A stretch of DNA of 64,000 bases, from assembly GCF_036867415.1 (NCBI RefSeq), contig NZ_JBAJHU010000003.1, positions 124,001 through 188,000 of the forward strand, read 5' to 3'. The notes beneath the pieces are model-generated. The model had not been told where the DNA came from. It ran no database searches and saw only the letters and a list, made by a program, of their open reading frames with translations. Within the stretch, counting starts at the first letter, position 1. Every line of letters starts with the position of its first letter. Origin of the DNA: Rossellomorea sp036867415. GTDB taxonomy: Bacteria; Bacillota; Bacilli; Bacillales; Bacillaceae_B. A program made the position numbers and the translations under genes. This document shows, piece after piece, positions 32,725 through 40,031 of the stretch.

Positions 32725-33740
32725 TGCTTAAGGGATCAAGATCATGGGTCTTTAAGGCGCAGCCTGCTATTCTCTCCACCGGTGTGGTTGGCGGCCCTTT
32801 TGAAAAAAAAGGAAAGTTGGCGTCAGACTTTGACCGATTTTACGACGATTTGTGGATGGGTCAAGACACTTATGAAAAAGCGAACCGAACTCTAATTGAA
32901 GATGCGGTGCAAATAGCACTGGAGAAGCAATCCCTTCAAAAGGAGGATGTGCAATTCTTCCTGACCGGTGACCTGATCAATCAAATAACTCCTTCAAGCT
33001 TCGCCGCACGGACCTATTCATTTCCATATTTCGGTCTATTCGGTGCATGTTCCACTTCAATGGAAGGATTGGCACTGGCCGCATTTCTGGTGAATTATCA
33101 AGGTGCTGAAAAAGTGATGACGGGTGCGTCGAGTCATAATTCAGCTACAGAAAAGCAGTTTCGATATCCGACGGAATACGGCGGCCAAAAGCCTCCAACG
33201 GCTCAATGGACGGTAACTGGCGCCGGGTATGCCTTGGTGGGGAATGGTGCCGGCCAGACAACACCTGCACCGAGAGTGACATCCGCAACAATAGGAAAAG
33301 TGATTGATCTTGGATTATCAGATCCTTTCAATATGGGCGGCGCGATGGCACCGGCGGCAGCAGATACAATTTCCGCTCACTTTCAAGATTTAGGAAGAGA
33401 TCCTTCTTACTACGATTTAATTGTAACCGGAGATCTTGCTGCAATTGGAAGGCAGACAGCGATGGAAATACTGAAGGAGAAGGGCTTTACCCTGACCGAA
33501 CAGCAATATAAGGATTGCGGATTACTCATATATGGAGAGGATCAGCAGGTCCAATCGGGAGCAAGCGGCCCAGGGTGCTCGGCCACCGTTCTATACGGCC
33601 ACCTGCTTAACGAGATGAAGAAAGGCACTTATAAACGGATATTGGTGGTCGCAACAGGTGCACTGCTCTCGCCTCTTACCTTCCAACAAGGAGAGACGAT
33701 CCCATGTATTGCCCATGCCGTGTCCATAGAATTTTCGTAA
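32724..33740 (+). CDS. spoVAD: Stage V sporulation protein SpoVAD
   Basis: 338-residue thiolase-fold protein that binds dipicolinic acid on the outer face of the inner spore membrane. Visible blocks include ILSTGVVGGPFEKKG, the pseudo-active-site GACSTSMEGLALAA (Cys near residue 105), VMTGASSHNSATEKQFR and GASGPGCSATVLYGHLL. ATG 32724 overlaps the spoVAC stop by one base and follows GGGGAGTGA. The operon lacks spoVAA/AB/AEa/AF-type genes, as expected for the secondary spoVA2 arrangement. Confidence 0.93.
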   Translation: MLKGSRSWVFKAQPAILSTGVVGGPFEKKGKLASDFDRFYDDLWMGQDTYEKANRTLIEDAVQIALEKQSLQKEDVQFFLTGDLINQITPSSFAARTYSFPYFGLFGACSTSMEGLALAAFLVNYQGAEKVMTGASSHNSATEKQFRYPTEYGGQKPPTAQWTVTGAGYALVGNGAGQTTPAPRVTSATIGKVIDLGLSDPFNMGGAMAPAAADTISAHFQDLGRDPSYYDLIVTGDLAAIGRQTAMEILKEKGFTLTEQQYKDCGLLIYGEDQQVQSGASGPGCSATVLYGHLLNEMKKGTYKRILVVATGALLSPLTFQQGETIPCIAHAVSIEFS

Positions 33741-33760
33741 TGTAAAGGAGGAATCGTAAA

Positions 33761-34117
33761 ATGATTGCGATGTTTTTTTGGTCATTTGTGATCGGTGGAA
33801 TCATTTGTGTCATTGGTCAGTTAATGTTTGATGTAGCGAAATTGACACCCGCACACACATTAAGTCTGATGGTGGTTGCTGGCGCCATACTTTCAGGATT
33901 TGGATTATATGAACCGCTTATCGATTTTGCAGGGGCTGGTGCGACGATCCCGATCACCAGCTTTGGCAATGCCCTTGTTAACGGTGCGATGCAGGAATCA
34001 CAGGAACACGGGCTGGTGGGAGTGTTAACAGGGATGTTCGAGGTAACAAGTTCCGGTATATCTGCTGCAATCGTGTTTGGCTTCATAGGTGCGCTCCTTT
34101 TTAATCCAAAGGGGTAA
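33761..34117 (+). CDS. spoVAE: Stage V sporulation protein SpoVAE (SpoVAEb type)
   Basis: 118-residue membrane protein with three to four helices and the conserved loop DFAGAGATIPITSFGNALVNGAM (about 58-80). It resembles the SpoVAC core and belongs to the SpoVAC/SpoVAEb family of the dipicolinic-acid channel. AAAGGAGG precedes the ATG 20 bases after spoVAD. It is followed after 15 bases by a DUF421 gene, a combination known from spoVA2-type operons. Confidence 0.91.
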   Translation: MIAMFFWSFVIGGIICVIGQLMFDVAKLTPAHTLSLMVVAGAILSGFGLYEPLIDFAGAGATIPITSFGNALVNGAMQESQEHGLVGVLTGMFEVTSSGISAAIVFGFIGALLFNPKG

Positions 34118-34132
34118 TGGGAGGAAATAGAA

Positions 34133-34825
34133 ATGCCTGAATACTTGCAAGTAGCAGTAAGAAGCTCGTTTATTCTTCTTTCTTTGTTTATCATTACAAA
34201 ATTACTCGGCAAAAAACAATTGTCAAAATTATCGTTTTTTGAGTATATTACAGGCATAACAGTAGGCAGCATAGCCGGCACACTCTCAATGGATCTCGAT
34301 GTACCGCTGGGTGAAGGACTTATGAGCATTTTACTGTGGTTCTTATTTCCACTGCTATTCTCTATCTTGTCTTTGAAAAGCAGCAAATTCAGAAGATTTG
34401 CCGAAGGCACACCATCCATTTTTATCAAAGATGGACAAATCGATGAAAGAGCCTTGCGGAAAGAAAAGTATTCGGTTGATGAGCTGCTTGAGCAACTTCG
34501 GAAAAAAGATGTATTCCGGGCAGCGGATGTAGAATTTGCCACGTTAGATACAAACGGGGATCTGAGCGTAATGCTGAAGAAAAATAAACAACCCCTTCTA
34601 AAAGAGGATATGTCATTCGACCTTCAGGCATCAACTCCCCCTCAAGCAGTGATTTCCGATGGGAAAATTGATGAAGAGGCATTGAATGAAATCGGATTTC
34701 CAAAGCCATGGCTTATTAAAGAACTATCAAAGAGGCAGTTAAGTGTCGATGCAATATTTTTGGCACAGGCAGACAGTGAAGGGAATCTTACCTTCGATCT
34801 TTATAATTGGACAAAGCCACAATAA
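34133..34825 (+). CDS. DUF421 (YetF-like) membrane protein, last gene of the spoVA2-type operon
   Basis: 230-residue protein with three N-terminal membrane helices (about residues 7-24, 34-50 and 60-80). A soluble DUF421 domain follows, with GTPSIFIKDGQIDERALRKEKYSVDELLEQLRKKDVF and a second copy-like block PPQAVISDGKIDEEALNEIGFPKPWL. Homologues YetF/YdfR lie in the inner spore membrane, and the spoVA2-linked member influences spore germination and heat resistance. Expression is probably forespore-specific. A second, divergent DUF421 gene is at 37257-37931. Confidence 0.87.
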   Translation: MPEYLQVAVRSSFILLSLFIITKLLGKKQLSKLSFFEYITGITVGSIAGTLSMDLDVPLGEGLMSILLWFLFPLLFSILSLKSSKFRRFAEGTPSIFIKDGQIDERALRKEKYSVDELLEQLRKKDVFRAADVEFATLDTNGDLSVMLKKNKQPLLKEDMSFDLQASTPPQAVISDGKIDEEALNEIGFPKPWLIKELSKRQLSVDAIFLAQADSEGNLTFDLYNWTKPQ

Positions 34826-34861
34826 AATAAAAAAAAGCCCATACGGATCAACTCTCACTTA

Positions 34862-34870
34862 CATATGTTA
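34862..34870 (+). promoter_or_regulatory. Sigma-K-like -10 for yjcZ
   Basis: CATATGTTA matches the mother-cell sigma-K -10 consensus CATANNNTA perfectly, about 33 bases before the yjcZ ribosome binding site. A weak -35-like AC lies 17 bases upstream. Confidence 0.55.
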
Positions 34871-34903
34871 TAAATGACTAAAGGTAAAGTGAGGTGATGC
34901 TAA

Positions 34904-35032
34904 ATGCCTTACGGATATGGTGGATATGGTTATGGCGGCTGCGGATATGGCGGCGGAGGTTATGGATCTACATTTGTGTTAATCGTCGTCTTATTCATCT
35001 TGTTGATAATTGTTGGTGCCAGCTTCTGCTAA
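34904..35032 (+). CDS. yjcZ: YjcZ-family small sporulation protein
   Basis: 42-residue protein with a Gly/Tyr-rich start (MPYGYGGYGYGGCGYGG) and a single hydrophobic helix (FVLIVVLFILLIIVGASFC). This is the hallmark of the YjcZ/YczM family of tiny sporulation-associated membrane proteins. It has an AGTGAGGTG ribosome binding site and a sigma-K-like -10 element upstream, and a terminator 15 bases after the stop. In B. subtilis yjcZ also lies between yjcA and spoVIF. Confidence 0.88.
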   Translation: MPYGYGGYGYGGCGYGGGGYGSTFVLIVVLFILLIIVGASFC

Positions 35033-35047
35033 TCGGGAGCAAAAATG

Positions 35048-35085
35048 AGACGGAATCCTCGACTAGAGAGATTCTGTCTTTTTTT
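35048..35085 (+). terminator. Terminator after yjcZ
   Basis: Stem AGACGGAATC / GATTCTGTCT with inner CTC/GAG pairing and a TTTTTTT tail. Confidence 0.88.
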
Positions 35086-35115
35086 ACATGAATAATCACG
35101 CTCTCCGCTTTTTTA

Positions 35116-35124
35116 CATATGATG
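35116..35124 (+). promoter_or_regulatory. Sigma-K-like -10 for spoVIF
   Basis: CATATGATG matches CATANNNTA at all but the last position. A -35-like AC lies 16 bases upstream (35098-35099) and the spoVIF start is 30 bases downstream. Confidence 0.5.
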
Positions 35125-35153
35125 CTTATAGTTAAAAAGGAGGCGTGTTACTC

Positions 35154-35414
35154 ATGAACAACAACTTTTTCAAAAATCTCGAGCAAAAGACAGGCGTCAA
35201 CATGAACGAAGTGTTAGAGCTTGCCAACTCATTGCAAAATGCAAATTTCAAAGATGAAGCAACTGTGAGAAGTGTCATTAAACGGGTATCTAAAATTGCA
35301 AAGAAACCTGTCAATCAAGAAATGGAAGATAAAATAGTCCAATCAATTGTGAACGATGGGAAACAATTGGATTTCGGTACCATTTCAAATATGCTGAATA
35401 AAGGAAAAAAATAA
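35154..35414 (+). CDS. spoVIF: Stage VI sporulation protein F
   Basis: 86-residue mother-cell protein, MNNNFFKNLEQKTGVNMNEVLELANSLQ at the start. In B. subtilis SpoVIF (YjcC) is required for proper coat assembly and cotG/gerE-dependent maturation. It is an all-helical, Asn/Lys-rich small protein with no membrane segment. The start is ATG 35154, ten bases after AAAAAGGAGG. The family length (about 88) is matched. An extended imperfect hairpin follows the stop. Confidence 0.9.
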   Translation: MNNNFFKNLEQKTGVNMNEVLELANSLQNANFKDEATVRSVIKRVSKIAKKPVNQEMEDKIVQSIVNDGKQLDFGTISNMLNKGKK

Positions 35415-35424
35415 TTTTTTTCGA

Positions 35425-35480
35425 AGAGAATGGACATAAAAGCACGGAATTCTTCGTACTTTATGTTAATTCTCTTTTTA
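35425..35480 (+). terminator. Long imperfect hairpin terminator after spoVIF
   Basis: AGAGAAT / ATTCTCT base pairs, with an inner ACATAAA...TTTATGT segment and an EcoRI-like GAATTC loop, followed by TTTTTA. Confidence 0.7.
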
Positions 35481-35628
35481 TTTTCCGTAGTAATGATCAT
35501 TAATTTGTTTTTTCCAGATTCCCGCTTTTGCAATCAAATCATTAGCGGTGTTTGGTGTTCTATTTTTTTCATGAAGTTTCAATCATACATATATCAGGGT
35601 AAAAAGCCAATACAAGGAGGTTATATGA

Positions 35629-35913
35629 ATGGGTTATATCGCACCAATACCACACCATCAATATAAACAATATCAAGAAAGAGATATGAAAATAGAAAAA
35701 CATCCGTATCGATTTTTCCCCGTACAACCCGTTACAGCTTTGAAAAATAAATCAAAACAGACCGATCACGAAGAAATACATGCCCACCCGGAAATAAAGC
35801 GCGGCAAGAATGCTCCGACTTACCACATAAAAAAATCCCAAAAACCAATCATCACCACCGAATTATTAGCACAAGTAACAGGGAAAGGGGCCAACTTTAA
35901 CGAATATGTATAA
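35629..35913 (+). CDS. Conserved small hydrophilic protein of unknown function
   Basis: 94-residue protein beginning MGYIAPIPHHQYKQYQERD, with a Pro/His/Lys-rich middle and a conserved-looking end (TTELLAQVTGKGANFNEYV). It has no membrane segment or Cys residues. ATG 35629 lies eight bases after AAGGAGG; a competing ATG at 35625 in another frame yields only a short frame. The end of the coding region abuts the palindromic repeat array directly. Its position after spoVIF suggests a sporulation role, but I recognise no family. Confidence 0.65.
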   Translation: MGYIAPIPHHQYKQYQERDMKIEKHPYRFFPVQPVTALKNKSKQTDHEEIHAHPEIKRGKNAPTYHIKKSQKPIITTELLAQVTGKGANFNEYV

Positions 35914-36314
35914 AGAAAAGCGGAAGGGCTTTGGTCAGAGGCGGGTGGCATAAGGCGAACCGGGCATGAAGGCGTTCTTTGCCTTCTTGATCGGTTTGGC
36001 TTATGTCATGTGCCTCTAAGCCCTGGAGCTGGACAATAGAAAAGCGGAGGCGGCTCGTTCAGAGGCGACAAGCATAAGACAGGGCAGCCACAAAGGCGCA
36101 CTTTGCCTTTTTGGCTGGCATGACTTATGTCTCGAGCCTCTAGCCGCCGGAGCTGGACAATAGAAAAGCGGAGGCGGCTCATTCAGAGGCGACAAGCGTA
36201 AGACAGGACAGCCACAAAGGCGCACTTTGCCTTTTTGGCTGACATGGCTTATGTCTCGAGCCTCTAGCCGCCGGAGCTGGACAAATAGAAAAGCGGAAGG
36301 GCTTTGTTCAGGCC
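35914..36314. repeat. Tandem array of 124-bp palindromic modules
   Basis: Modules begin AGAAAAGCGGA(A/G)G and end with AGCTGGACAA. They lie at 35914-36035 (type A, GGGCTTTG...TGCCTCTAAGCCC), 36038-36159 and 36162-36283 (type B, GGCGGCTC...CTCTAGCCGCC, about 95% identical to each other), and a truncated type A at 36287-36314. Each is a long imperfect hairpin. The same modules, inverted, are nested in the repeat at 9248-9805, and a shortened copy is in 14171-14547. Spacing is 124 bases. No protein is encoded. Confidence 0.88.
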
Positions 36315-36360
36315 AGAAAAGCATAAGAATACATTCCGTTAGTACCAAGGGGGTGAAAAA

Positions 36361-37260
36361 TTGAAGCTTCAACAATTTACGGATCACTGTTATGCCTTCA
36401 CCGGTGCGGTGAATATCGGCTATTGTCAGAAAGACGGCAGAGGACTCCTCATAGATGCCGGTCTTGATGACTCTGCCATAAAAAAAGTCTTAAAACAATT
36501 AAAGCAACTGGATCTGCCGTTGGATTACTGTTTGATTACCCATGCTCATGCAGATCATTTCGGTGGCGCATCCTATTTAAAGAAAAGCTTGAACATTCCT
36601 GTGTATGCACCTCTCCTTGAAGCTGCAATCATAGAAAATCCGATCTTGGAACCGATTTATCTTTTCGGCGGTGCTTACCCGATTGAAGAATTAAGGAACA
36701 AGTTCCTTGAGGGTCCACCTGTCAGTGTGGATTACGTGATAGTGCCGGGGGAGAATGTCATCGGCCCTTTCACTGTGGAAGTCATAGATTTACCAGGGCA
36801 TTCATACTCACAGGCAGGAGTCCTGGTCGAAGAAATTTTATATGCAGCAGATAGTTATTTTGGACATGAAGCGCTGAACAAGCATGTTATTCCTTTTATC
36901 GTTGATGCAGACAACACACTTGAATCATTGGAAAGACTCCTTCACATACGTTGTAAAGGAGCGATACCCGGCCATGGGCCATATTCTGAACATTTTCATG
37001 AAATCGTCATGGAAAATATAAACGTCCACGAAGATAAACTCAAAGCTCTTTACCAGCTGATTGAGAGTAAGCGGGAGGGTGAAACGGTAGAAAATCTTAC
37101 AAAAGAATTTCTTACCTTGCATAACATCCATGTAAAAAACATGGGACAATGGCTTTTGTTCCGCACTACTGTAACAGCTTATATTGCCAGTCTCATACGT
37201 CAGGGAAGGGTACGCTTCCTGTTGGCAGACAATGAACCGAAAGTGGTGGCGGAACACTAA
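36361..37260 (+). CDS. MBL-fold metallohydrolase
   Basis: 299-residue metallo-beta-lactamase-superfamily hydrolase. The zinc motif THAHADHFGG (about residues 60-69) is complete, with the later ligands in DLPGHSYSQAG, AADSYFGHEAL and GHGPY. It probably hydrolyses a thioester or similar metabolite; the substrate is unknown. TTG 36361 follows AAGGGGGTG and matches the conserved beginning. It lies right after the repeat array and its last four bases overlap the stop of the convergent DUF421 gene. Confidence 0.86.
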   Translation: MKLQQFTDHCYAFTGAVNIGYCQKDGRGLLIDAGLDDSAIKKVLKQLKQLDLPLDYCLITHAHADHFGGASYLKKSLNIPVYAPLLEAAIIENPILEPIYLFGGAYPIEELRNKFLEGPPVSVDYVIVPGENVIGPFTVEVIDLPGHSYSQAGVLVEEILYAADSYFGHEALNKHVIPFIVDADNTLESLERLLHIRCKGAIPGHGPYSEHFHEIVMENINVHEDKLKALYQLIESKREGETVENLTKEFLTLHNIHVKNMGQWLLFRTTVTAYIASLIRQGRVRFLLADNEPKVVAEH

Positions 37261-37931
37261 TACCCTTGAACCAGTAAACTTTCACCTTCTTTCCATTCGG
37301 CATACAAGACTTCCTTTGCTGATTGGAAACCGTGATTGTTGATTTCCCTTAGCAGCCAATCTTCTTGCAGTTGAACGAGACTCAGATTATCATAAATTAC
37401 CTCCCCGTCCAGAATCAATGACAACGGAAGACTGGCGAGTTTTGACCCTAGATTAAGGTCTGCCCGCTGAACATTAGCATACATCGGTTTTTTCAGGACG
37501 CTCAGTGTCCCATTCGATTCCAACAGGGCGTACTCGCATTCACGAACTGAAAAGATGTCTTTCGCCCTGAGTAAGTGCTGAAGCTGGTTTAAATCGAGAT
37601 GATTCTTCTTTAATTGTTTAAAGTCTATTTTTCCTTTATTTATAACAATTGCAGGCGTCCCTTCCAATATATGGCGAAAGCGTCTGTTTTTTTGTGTGAA
37701 AAATTCAGTGGTGAATATTAAGGAACCCCAGATAAAGATAGCGGCCAGGATTGGCCACACGCTTAATTCCTTATCATAAAGGGAATTTCCAACCAACTCT
37801 CCTAAGATTAAAGCAGATATGAAATCGAATGCGGAGATTTGTGTTATTTGTGTTTTTCCTAATATTTTCGTCAAAATTAAAAGGGCAAAATAGCCAACGA
37901 TTAGTTCCACGGCTATTGACATAAGCTCCAT
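37257..37931 (-). CDS. DUF421 (YetF-like) membrane protein, stand-alone copy
   Basis: 224-residue protein with three N-terminal membrane helices (about residues 2-25, 31-50 and 55-72). A DUF421 soluble domain follows (GTPAIVINKGKIDFKQLKKNHLDLNQLQHLLRAKDIF... and LPLSLILDGEVIYDNL). The start ATG 37931 sits eight bases after GGGGAGGGGG; an ATG at 37961 would add ten residues before that site. It shares the architecture but not close sequence with the copy in the spoVA2 operon (34133-34825). Four bases overlap the convergent MBL gene end. Confidence 0.86.
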   Translation of the reverse strand: MELMSIAVELIVGYFALLILTKILGKTQITQISAFDFISALILGELVGNSLYDKELSVWPILAAIFIWGSLIFTTEFFTQKNRRFRHILEGTPAIVINKGKIDFKQLKKNHLDLNQLQHLLRAKDIFSVRECEYALLESNGTLSVLKKPMYANVQRADLNLGSKLASLPLSLILDGEVIYDNLSLVQLQEDWLLREINNHGFQSAKEVLYAEWKEGESLLVQGY

Positions 37932-38025
37932 AGGAATCCCCCTCCCCAAATATTTCATCATTATCGTCCAGTTGGGTTGTGTTTATACTTCAGGGAACGC
38001 CTATTTTTATTCCTTGGCAAAATAA

Positions 38026-38067
38026 AAAGATCAAACTGCCGCAAAATAGCGGAGTTTGACCTTTTTA
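38026..38067. terminator. Terminator downstream of the yjcF operon
   Basis: AAAGATCAAACTGCCGC...GCGGAGTTTGACCTTTTT hairpin flanked by A- and T-runs; on the minus strand it follows the yjcF stop and it can also serve the other side. Confidence 0.85.
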
Positions 38068-38082
38068 TTGCTTGAATATGGT

Positions 38083-38508
38083 TTAAGACATTGTTTTGAT
38101 CATGGTCTTATGGGGGATCCCGGCATCCATGAATTCCTCTGAAACAATCTGATAACCTAATCCTTCATAAAAAGGGATGGCATAGGTTTGTGCATGTAAC
38201 TTAAGTTTCGGAATGTTTTTTTCAGCAGCGTATTGTTCAATGGCCTGCATGATTTCCCTGCCGGCACCTTTCCCGCGGACAGTCTTTAGGACACAGATTC
38301 TTTCCACTTTTCCAATACCATCCAGTATACGGAATCTGCCGGCACCTGCTGGAAAATCACCATCGTAAAGAAGAAAGTGGGTGGATTTATTTTCGAATTC
38401 ATCAATTTCTTCTTCCATCGGCACGTTCTGTTCTTTTACAAAAACAGTTTTCCTCACTTGAAAAACGTCTTCCAGCTGTGTTTCTGATTTAGCGATTTCA
38501 ACTCTCAA
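38083..38508 (-). CDS. yjcF: GNAT acetyltransferase YjcF
   Basis: 141-residue GNAT-family N-acyltransferase. The start is the characteristic VFQVRKTVFVKEQNVPMEEEIDEFE, and the acetyl-CoA motif is VRGKGAGREIMQAIE (about 82-96). The end KLHAQTYAIPFYEGLGYQIVSEEFMDAGIPH fits the ElaA/YjcF subgroup. Acceptor unknown. It follows yjcG by five bases and yjcH upstream, as in B. subtilis, and a terminator closes the operon. Confidence 0.9.
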   Translation of the reverse strand: MRVEIAKSETQLEDVFQVRKTVFVKEQNVPMEEEIDEFENKSTHFLLYDGDFPAGAGRFRILDGIGKVERICVLKTVRGKGAGREIMQAIEQYAAEKNIPKLKLHAQTYAIPFYEGLGYQIVSEEFMDAGIPHKTMIKTMS

Positions 38509-38513
38509 TGCTA

Positions 38514-39029
38514 TTATTCCTTTCCGAGACGGATTGTTTCATAAACGGTCCAGGAACCATTTTCTAATTGATACAATACATGGAAACGGTCTACTGTTTC
38601 TTCATGATCGACACCGAGCATGCGAAGAGAACCATAAATATCCGAATGTTCATCATTCGAAAGCTTTTGTGCAATTGTGATGTGCGGTACAAATGCGAAT
38701 TCGGGTTCATCGTTCAAGAAATCCCTTTTGTGCATATCGTTATGAAGGCCTTCTAATTCAGGTGTAGATTCAACTTTGAAATAAATAACATTATTTACAG
38801 GCTGAAACGAGCTAACTTTGTAGACCTTTAAATTAAACGGATCATAGTTCTTTGCGATGTTTCTCAGTTTATCCGCGATACCTTTGATTTGATCGTTATC
38901 GGCAGAAAACACATTTTTGAGTGTTAAATGCGGCGGGATCAAGGCGTAATGAGGATCGTAACGTTTACGATAAGAGTTTGCCATATCTTGAAGCTTTTTT
39001 GATGGAAAAATGACGATGCCAAAATTCAT
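38514..39029 (-). CDS. yjcG: 2H phosphoesterase family protein YjcG
   Basis: 171-residue protein of the 2'-5' RNA ligase/2H phosphoesterase superfamily with two HxT/S motifs, PPHLTLKNVF (about residues 33-42) and FVPHITIAQKL (about 115-125). Start MNFGIVIFPSKKLQDMANSYRKRYD matches B. subtilis YjcG. ATG 39029 is ten bases after GAGGAGGA; TTG 39038 is too close to it. The natural RNA or nucleotide substrate is unknown. It sits between yjcF and yjcH on the same strand. Confidence 0.9.
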   Translation of the reverse strand: MNFGIVIFPSKKLQDMANSYRKRYDPHYALIPPHLTLKNVFSADNDQIKGIADKLRNIAKNYDPFNLKVYKVSSFQPVNNVIYFKVESTPELEGLHNDMHKRDFLNDEPEFAFVPHITIAQKLSNDEHSDIYGSLRMLGVDHEETVDRFHVLYQLENGSWTVYETIRLGKE

Positions 39030-39108
39030 TTTCTTCAATCCTCCTCTGAATACTATCTCTTGAAAACCTTTTAATATAGTATAGCAAATTTTTCAAAAAT
39101 TTAATATA

Positions 39109-39133
39109 GGGCGAACGGAAGGGAAGTTCGCCC
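39109..39133 (-). terminator. Hairpin between yjcH and yjcG
   Basis: Stem GGGCGAAC / GTTCGCCC 25 bases after the yjcH stop, with a moderately U-rich tail on the minus strand. It may uncouple yjcH from yjcG-yjcF. Confidence 0.6.
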
Positions 39134-39157
39134 AAAATCAATTGTTAAAGTAGAGAA

Positions 39158-39883
39158 TTAACGAAACATCATGGATAATGCACGTTTTAAATCGGGCTGC
39201 CAGTATTTCCATGTGTGACCGCCGTCGAATTCTTCGTAGAAAGCAGTGTATTTCTTTTCAATGAATAACTCATGAAGTTCCCGGTTTGGTGTTAAAAAGT
39301 CTTTCACCTCTCCATTTGTTGTCTTCACTTCCGTTTCATCTTTGCCGATTACATGGTAGATCTGAAGCAAGTGAGGGTGTGGGAAGTCTTCAACTTCATC
39401 GAGCACTTTATCATTTACAAGTGGAGATTGCAGTATTACTTTGCCAAATGTGTTGGGATATTTCAAAGCAGTCATGAGTGAAACGGTAGCACCTAATGAA
39501 TCTCCAATGAGAGCCCTGCCCATCCCCATGTGGTAGGTAGGAAAGTGTTCATCCAAATAGGGGACTAGTTCATGAGCAAGGAAACGGATATATGCATCGT
39601 TTTCTTCCCCGTAAGGATGATATTTTCTTCTCCGGTCTTCTACACTTTTATAGGGAACACCAACGATGATCATGTTTTCTATTTCTTTATTGCCGAGTAA
39701 TTCATCAGCTAAGCGGGGTATTCTTCCAAGTTGAAAATAGTCTTTTCCATCTTGGGCAATCAATAATGAATATTTATATAGGGGGGAAAAAGTGGCCGGC
39801 AGATAGACCAGCATTTTCAACTCTTCATTTAATTCTTTACTATAGAGGTTTAATTCGGTTACCTTGCCTCTATTAACATTCAT
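39158..39883 (-). CDS. yjcH: Esterase family alpha/beta hydrolase YjcH
   Basis: 241-residue serine hydrolase of the esterase D / enterochelin-esterase-like type (PF00756). The nucleophile elbow GDSLGAT (about residues 127-133) and a C-terminal histidine in DGGHTWKYW are visible. Start MNVNRGKVTELNLYSKELNEELKM resembles B. subtilis YjcH. A CcpA cre candidate (39905-39918) lies in the promoter region, 22 bases upstream of the start. AGGAGGG precedes the ATG. Confidence 0.9.
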   Translation of the reverse strand: MNVNRGKVTELNLYSKELNEELKMLVYLPATFSPLYKYSLLIAQDGKDYFQLGRIPRLADELLGNKEIENMIIVGVPYKSVEDRRRKYHPYGEENDAYIRFLAHELVPYLDEHFPTYHMGMGRALIGDSLGATVSLMTALKYPNTFGKVILQSPLVNDKVLDEVEDFPHPHLLQIYHVIGKDETEVKTTNGEVKDFLTPNRELHELFIEKKYTAFYEEFDGGHTWKYWQPDLKRALSMMFR

Positions 39884-39904
39884 GTAAAACCCTCCTGATT
39901 CTTT

Positions 39905-39918
39905 CGATAACGTTTACA
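39905..39918 (-). promoter_or_regulatory. CcpA cre candidate upstream of yjcH
   Basis: On the minus strand TGTAAACGTTATCG matches the cre consensus TGNAANCGNTNNCA at all but the last position. Location between promoter and start fits a roadblock-type cre. Confidence 0.55.
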
Positions 39919-40031
39919 AAAACGATTGTATCATAATCTCCCTGTTAAATCCTTTAAGCAGATCAGGATGAGAATATTCGAAAAAATGTTATAATTCAAG
40001 TTACAGGTTCAGTAAGAAAGGAGCTCAAACC

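Noticed and set aside
35430..35666. 78-residue plus-strand frame after spoVIF
   Set aside because: It starts inside the spoVIF terminator hairpin, has no ribosome binding site and overlaps a likely repeat remnant and the start of the next gene.
36016..36387. 123-residue minus-strand reading frame over the tandem array
   Set aside because: It is a translation of the repeat modules (repeating LFVQLRRLEARD-type peptides), not a protein.
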